Positions 58,149 through 64,000 of a stretch of 64,000 nt of DNA are shown one piece after another (the first letter of the stretch is position 1; every line of letters starts with the position of its first letter). The translations under genes and the position numbers were made by a program. Under the pieces are notes generated by a model that worked only from the letters and a program-made list of their open reading frames with translations, made no database searches and had not been told where the DNA came from. Origin of the DNA: Hericium rajendrae (taxonomy: Eukaryota > Basidiomycota > Agaricomycetes > Russulales > Hericiaceae); NCBI GenBank assembly GCA_033439255.1, contig CM065888.1, positions 558,001 to 622,000 of the forward strand, written 5' to 3'.

Positions 58149-61100
58149 TCAAGTAATTGCCGACTTGCGCACCTCCATCGATGGGTAAAAATCAGAAGAG
58201 ATCGTCTTGTGTAGGCGATTGGCTTCGCCCTTGATGTCACCCAACGTGCGCATCGCCACGTTCCATGGGAACCTCGACGGCTTCTTTTCAAAGTGGTCAT
58301 AATAGTACGCGTACGAGGCGCGAATTTTCCATACGTCCTTGTCAGAGAAGATTCTGAGGAGCGACGATTCGTCCTCAGCCGGCTTGCTGACGAACTCGCG
58401 CGACAGATCACGCAGCAAGTTCTGTCGCAGCTCGATTCTGAGTTCTGTGAACGTGGTTCCGGTCGTTCCGGTCGTTCCGGTCATCATCTGTTGATGGTAC
58501 TCGTAACATTCTTGGACATGCTTCTCTATTACGGAGAGCTCCGCCTTCATGCGTTTCTTGATCGGCTCGGACTGTTTCTTCATGCGCGCCACGGCCGTGA
58601 AATAGGGCTCTTCGAGGACCTCGTCGTGTGGGAGCACCTCATGCGAGTACTGCCTGAAGAATCTCTCCACCAGCGCATACTGACCGTCGCTCTCGTGCTT
58701 TACGACTTCCTGAAGATAGTCCATGATGAACAGCGGCAGATTCTCCCCGCGGGAAATGGGGCTTTGGTTCGAGGTATCAAACCTGAGCCCTGGTTCTTCC
58801 CTGCGCTCTTTGAACTTTTTCTTCCATATAGGTGCCCGACTGATGAAGTACATCTCCTTGTCCTGGATGAATACCGAGTCGAGGACCGACAGGCCCGTCT
58901 TGGAGCCATCAAGGGTGGTGCAGAACCTGGCGATACTCGGTATTCAAGATTCAGTCGCGGAAGACACAGGGCACACTCACATATATCCTAGCCGAACAGT
59001 CTCAGGATTGTTGTATCCCAGGGAATACATCGCATTGTCATGCAGCCCGGAATAAATTCCGACTGTGGCAGTATCACGCAACGGAGCCATGAGAACGCTT
59101 TGAAATCCCCGCATGCGCTCGGCCTCAGTTGAGTCCATTAGCTGGGCCATCCTCTGCAGGAAATCGGTGACGGTCTCGTTCTCCACCTTGAATGATTTCA
59201 TAAGATCGGCGGGTGGCTTGGACAGCTCTAGATCGGCATTGATGAAGTTCTGCACGATTTCGGGCTGCCATATGACCTCGACCGTGTCACCGTCATAGTC
59301 GCCTGGGATATGGTAAGCTAGAGAAGCCGAAGAAATCCGACTGACTCACCTCCTCCAAGAAAACTTGCAAGCGAGCATTTGCCTTGGGTCGAGAAGACAA
59401 TTACATCAACATAATCATCAAGCTCCGGAATCCTTACTGCTTCGACCTGGACAGCCGGCCCTTTCGTGACATATACGTCCAAAAGCGATGGGTACTAACC
59501 TTTTGCACGTCGCAGGATAGCTTGACAGGATTACGCATAACCTGCGAGCGTATGTCAGAATCGTCTCTGCTGACGGGTAACAGGTTCAACATACCAAGAC
59601 AGTGCCGGTCAGTCTATCAGTCATGTCACCATTCGGCATTTTCAAGTTGTGATGGGAGCTTTTCACATGAATTTGACCAGGCTTCAACTTCCCTGAGGGA
59701 TCTATCACAAGCACCGAAGCTATGGCACTGAAATGCGGCATCTGGCAGGATTACGCACCAGGGATAATGAAAGCTGAACAGCCCATGGTCACCTCGATGC
59801 GATGCCCAGCATGCCGGCCTATCGCTTTCTTCACCACTGCATGTAGCTTCTCGGCTAAAATCGGATTCTTGTCCGGCCGAAAACCAGAGTCCAAGAACAC
59901 GAGCACGGTTTCCTCGAGAGTCGACGGACATCCGCTGACCTCGTCCTCCCACCACGCCGATGAACTGCCGTTGTCCTCACCGTCCTCGTCCTCGTCGTCC
60001 TCATCATCGAATGCACGGAGTCCACGCACACGCGCGAGGCCCGTCGCGCGCCGCGCCATACGCTGCGCCATGACACTCCCCTCCTTCGCGACCGTGCGCC
60101 ACAGGCGCAGCATGCTGTCGTCGTCCTCCCAGCCGTTGATGAAGCTTTGCATGCATTCGCGCAGCGCCTCCTGCAACAGCCGCCCGAAGACGTCGTGCGA
60201 CACGCCGTTCTCCGCGAGGCAGATGGTCATCTCCTTCGACAGACGCACAGGCGTGCGCATGTGCGAGGCGCGGAGGACGTCGATCGTCAGCTGCGCGGGG
60301 TCGAGCGGCGTCGTCGACGAGTACTTGATCTTCTTCTGCGACGGGCGCAGCCACACGCATGGCTGCTCCATCGCGTTCTCTTCTTTGCCGGGATGCAGAA
60401 CTAGCAGACCCTAGATGGCCGATCAGTGGAAAGAGGTGGGCAGAGCGTGCGATGTACCTTTGCGCCTTGGATGCGGCACTGGATCGCTGTTGGGCGCCGG
60501 TCCCATATGTCGAGTTTATGGAGCGCACGGAGTCCAGCCGCGTTGATGAAACCACAGCCGTCGGTCATCTCCATCTCCGAAGGGACTTTGCCGGAGCCGA
60601 AATAGTGCTCGGAAACTGAGGGTCGTCAGCAAGCAATCCACCGGTCTCGCTAATCTACTCACTTGTTTCATCTATATGACGGACATAACTAGCATTCAGA
60701 AGGATGCCGGGGACCGAGTTCGAAAGACCGAGAGCAAAACGAGATGCCCATTTAGCCATGGTCTTCGCCTTATCAGTAGCTGTGTGAAGTGGAAGAGATA
60801 CGATGATTTACCTGCTGCGAGTTTGTCCTCGTCGGGTTGTGCCATTTCAGGAAATCAAGTAACGCCATCCTCCTTGGCATACGCGGGTGACATCGGATGC
60901 CTTGCACTTCATCGTACGTCTCGTTTGTTGCGGCCCAGAAGGCATGACGATCCTTGTTGGCGTAGAAGAACCGGAACACACGACCGTTGATGACCCAGGG
61001 ACGCGAAAGGAGGCTCTCGAGCTCTGGCAAGAAACTACTCTCATGGAATACTTTCTTATGGATGCGGACACGGATGATGAAATCCGAACCGAAACGGCGC

Positions 61101-62148
61101 GTAAAGCGAGATGACGAACTTAATTCCGGTTGCAGGATTTCCAAACGCAAATCCTTGTCTGATTTGACCAACTTCGCAGCAAATCCGACCTTGCCGCCGT
61201 ACCATCCTTGAGGAAATTCTGCAGGCAGCGATTCTGTCCCAAGACAAGCATGGTCTGAGATAGAAAAGGCATCGCTTTCTCTATCCAGCTCTTTCCACGG
61301 GGCCTAAATTAAGAAAACAATTCAATGTCAAAAAAGTCAATAGGGGATGCTGCCTGCACTGCGGTGCTTCCCACATGGGAAGACTGAGATATGTAGTTGA
61401 ACCGCTTTCTGGACAACATTTCTGCAGATGTACGTAACAATTCAACCAACGCCTTCGGACTTGGAAGCCGCGAAAAGAGTTGGTTATATCATTATCGACC
61501 CTCATGCAGAAAGCTGTGAGAAAAGGGTTCCACTACTTCTGCAAAAAACACCACTATGCAGGCAGCGTAAAGAACGGCACGTACACGAGCGGACAGTTCG
61601 TCTGCCGATATTCTTGCACGTTTGCTCGCGTCATGGACAAGGGCATCCGGGAAAAGTATGCGCTCAAGCATAGGCGCGATGTCTTGGCACTTGCCTCTGA
61701 GCTGGTCGAGGCGTCCGGGAGAGACGTCGGCCCATGTAATCTTGCCTGAGCTGACGAGGCGCGCAATTTCCCACTGCACACCCCAAGCCAGGCCCCGCGC
61801 ATCCATGCATTTCTGTACAAGCTGCGAATATGCCTAAAAAGGCCCGAAAATGATATCACTATGAGTATATGCGCATATACTCAGACTTACGACGATGAAC
61901 GGCTCGCTATTCTCACCCGAGTCACCCTCTATCCGCGTTCGTTTGTAGCGTGCATCCCGTTCCGGCTGAGGCGAGAGTGGCTCGGCCTTGCGTTTCCTCC
62001 CCGCTGTGGTCCTGGTTCCGTGTGACTCCTCTGATGTGTTTGGGCTTGGATCTGGGGAGTCAACGGGCACGGCCGCAATCAATGCGTCCGTTTCTGGATC
62101 TGAGTAGCTGGTTGAACATGTTGAGCCTTCAGAATTTAGTGTAGGCAT
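58149..62148 (-). CDS. RNA-dependent RNA polymerase (QDE-1 type, RNA silencing)
   Basis: Minus strand, ATG at 62148 (MPTLNSEGSTCSTSYSDPET), stop at 58149, about nine exons. The N-terminal region is Ser/Pro-rich with a basic patch (AGRKRKAEPL). Conserved RdRP blocks: GWYGGKVGFAAKLVKSDKDL, FIIRVRIHKKVF, RVFRFFYANKDRHAFW, MAKWASRFALGLSNSVPGIL, EMEMTDGCGFINAAGLRALH, RPTAIQCRIQGAKGLLVLHP, CVWLRPSQKKIKY, EVTMGCSAFIIP, then GDYDGDTV near 59300 with the three catalytic Asp residues, and GIYSGLHDNAMYSLGYNNPE, RLGYMFCTTLDGSKTGLSVL. These enzymes make double-stranded RNA from aberrant single-stranded transcripts, feeding Dicer in quelling-type silencing. The TGTTGTTGTT segment near 58460 is a 9-base coding repeat. 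The gene appears intact. It is divergent from the next gene (522 bases between starts). Confidence 0.93.
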
Positions 62149-62670
62149 AGTGGGTTGTCCGGTTCATGCTGGGGGCGGCATACGTCGTGGGTAGATAAGT
62201 GCGGTAATAGTTTGGGTAAAGAGACGGCCATCTCCTGCCTGCAGGCATCGCGAATTGGCGAAATTGGTCATAGCAAGGGGCCCCGCCGCAGGCGGGTAGA
62301 AAAAATTGGCAAGGGGCAAAGTCAGAGCGGGCGGAAAAGGTGGCCAGGGACGTCCCTCGGCCTTGGAGGGGAAGGCGCCGAGCGGCCGAAGGGTCCATAG
62401 CCCTCCTTGCCTGCGTCGGTGAAACTCCATCAACCGCGCCCATGTCAGGGCTTCTGGCGCCAAAGCCAATCTGCAGGGTCATCGCCTATGCTGCACCCAG
62501 AGCGACGGCACTTGTATCTTAGAATGTTCAGAATGAGCATGAATAGATAGTTTAGCGACTGGGGCTGCGCCTTTGCAAGGATTGAGCGGCGTGGGCGTAC
62601 ACAGTGCGGAAGTAAGATTAGAGTGCTCTGCCAAGTCAGAAAGGGGTCTAGCATCCTCTCTTCAACACCC
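62149..62670. promoter_or_regulatory. Divergent promoter region between RdRP and next gene
   Basis: 522 bases between opposite start codons, GC-rich centrally (GGGCGGAAAAGG, GGCCGAAGGG). No clear TATA. Confidence 0.4.
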
Positions 62671-63468
62671 ATGTCCATTCTCAAGCCCGCTCCCACAGTC
62701 ATACTCCCCGAGCAGGAGCCATCAGCCATTCAGAGCCGCTTCGAGCGGCTCTCAATGTACTTCCCTATATACAGTCCTCGCATGCACTCTGACCCTGTCA
62801 ATTGGTCATTCTGCCATGTCGGGCAGGACGATCAATACTATCGCATTTACTGCGACAACGCTCCGACCTCCATCCAGAACGGCATTTATGCGAAAGCGAC
62901 GGCCGTCGTGTTTCAGGTAACGGCGCGCATCCACCCGCACATGTGCTTCCTCACAACCGATGGGGATCGTGCCCATCCTTATGTCGAAGAAGACATCAAT
63001 GCGCCACGCATGGCCTCATGCTGGCTCGAAGCAGTCGGCGACTCGGTTCAAGACCGCATGGTCTGGCAGCGGGCACTGAAGCGGCTGCAGCATATTGCTC
63101 AGCAGGGTGACCGTGAAGTCTGCATGGACGAGTTTGTCACGCCGGTCGACTCTCCAGGCACGGCGAACCCGGAGATGCCGCCTGCGCTCCTTCAAGTCTC
63201 TTGGAAGCCTCCGGTAAGTCTCGCTTTTGTTTTTGCCTCAAATATTTGACTTACCGATTTGTCTTCCCGTTAGGTTCCATTCGATCTAGAGGCCTTCCCG
63301 CTCTTGACTTCTAGTCATGAGCACATCGTGATGCCGTCGCGCGACCAAGTCCCGTTCGGCAAGCGCATTCGCGCTCACTTTGTTCTGTACCTCAGCGCCT
63401 CCTGCGCAACGAAGAATAAGGGCCCTCTCGTCGCTGCCCGGGTTGTCTACATGCACATTGTCGACTGA
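62671..63468 (+). CDS. Unrecognised two-exon protein
   Basis: ATG at 62671 (MSILKPAPTVILPEQEPSAI). Exon 1 runs to 63213, the intron is 63214-63273 (GTAAGTCTCG...CGTTAG), and exon 2 reads VPFDLEAFPLLTSSHEHIVM to VVYMHIVD, with stop TGA at 63466-63468; about 245 residues. I do not recognise the family. Visible: FERLSMYFPIY, WSFCHVGQDDQYYRIYCDNA, MCFLTTDGDRAHPYVEEDIN, VSWKPP. No signal peptide or membrane segment. In-phase splicing and even codon use support a real gene. It shares a divergent promoter with the RdRP gene. Confidence 0.7.
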
Positions 63469-63914
63469 ATTCACTTTTTTTATTTTGTAACAGTATGTAG
63501 GTCTTTCCATGTCGGCAGTCTATATTATCTTGCTTAGGATATGAGGTACGAGAAAACCCTATAGCATTCTTGTTTATGTATCTGAATAGCCCGTAGCCTT
63601 ACTAGTCGAAGCCCATGTACATTAGCTAGTCTCACAATAATCTGTATTGCCGTGTCCGTGCTCATCTGCCGTTGCTATGGCTGCGTCCGAAATCTAGCCC
63701 AAATAATTATGACATGCCGGCTCCCCTTGTGAAACAGTGTGATTGTGACTATGAAACAGTGAATGCAGTACTGACAAGCGAAACTGACAGTGCGAGGAGC
63801 GCGGACGCGACTGGCCAAGCGATTTGGTCCCGTTGCAAATATAGGGACGTTGCCTCAGCGCACTCCTTGCTCCCAACGTCCGTCTCCCCACCGCTATTGC
63901 CACGTCTCACAGCT
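63469..63914. other. Intergenic
   Basis: 3' flank of the preceding gene and promoter of the next; no ORF seen. Confidence 0.5.
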
Positions 63915-64000
63915 ATGTCTGCCTTCGAGCCCGACATCGTCCGTTCGATTATCAAGAATGCCCTCCCTTCCAAGGAGCATGACAAGTTCGAGAAGCGATG
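63915..64000 (+). CDS. Start of an unrecognised gene, cut by window end
   Basis: ATG at 63915 opens MSAFEPDIVRSIIKNALPSK and stays open to the window edge. A CAAATATAGG element lies about 80 bases upstream. Too little to assign a function. Confidence 0.5.
   Translation, partial: MSAFEPDIVRSIIKNALPSKEHDKFEKR

Noticed and set aside
1-64000. tRNA or rRNA genes
   Set aside because: Scanned for B-box-like GGTTCGAATCC and rRNA cores on both strands by eye; no convincing cloverleaf or rRNA segment found.

Overview
The window looks like nuclear DNA of a basidiomycete fungus, most likely an Agaricomycete. Genes are cut by many short GT-AG introns of about 50-65 bases. Several families present are typical of that group: DUF6589 proteins, RecQ-like helicases, alpha-kinases, a fungal IS3EU-like integrase, and Ty3/gypsy copies of the mushroom type. 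No bacterial, organellar or CRISPR features were seen. Exon boundaries were read by eye from splice motifs and frame continuity, so they are approximate unless stated.

Left part (1-28 kb) is transposon-rich accessory DNA. It holds the 3' part of an unrecognised multi-exon gene, then a decayed gypsy element whose integrase core is replaced by an intron-containing piece of a GH15 glucoamylase gene. Next is an IS3EU-like integrase gene divergent from an alpha-kinase gene, followed by a degenerate Helitron. From 17.8 to 25.1 kb there is a large diverged inverted-repeat structure: arms of roughly 3.3 kb carry GC-rich 20-base minisatellites and matching TATA promoters that point inward to an AT-rich core with an 18-base satellite. 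Long GC-rich open frames here are by-products of the minisatellite, not genes.

Right part (29-64 kb) is mostly ordinary genes interrupted by two well-preserved DNA transposons. In order: an F-box/WD40 gene; a 5,666-bp transposon (33846-39511) with near-identical 191-bp terminal inverted repeats, a perfect 9-bp target duplication and two convergent genes (DUF6589 protein and RecQ-like helicase); an aldo-keto reductase; an Old Yellow Enzyme; a 3,840-bp pogo/Fot-like Tc1-mariner element with 27-bp inverted repeats and a TA duplication; a second Old Yellow Enzyme; a second aldo-keto reductase; an FHA-RING ubiquitin ligase; an aldo-keto reductase remnant; a QDE-1-type RNA-dependent RNA polymerase; and two unrecognised genes.

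The reductases (two AKRs plus a remnant, two OYEs) within 18 kb look like a set handling reactive carbonyls and enones, split by the pogo insertion. The RNA-dependent RNA polymerase is a small-RNA silencing factor of the kind that would act on the repeats around it. The strongest candidate for an undescribed system is the DUF6589 plus helicase transposon.
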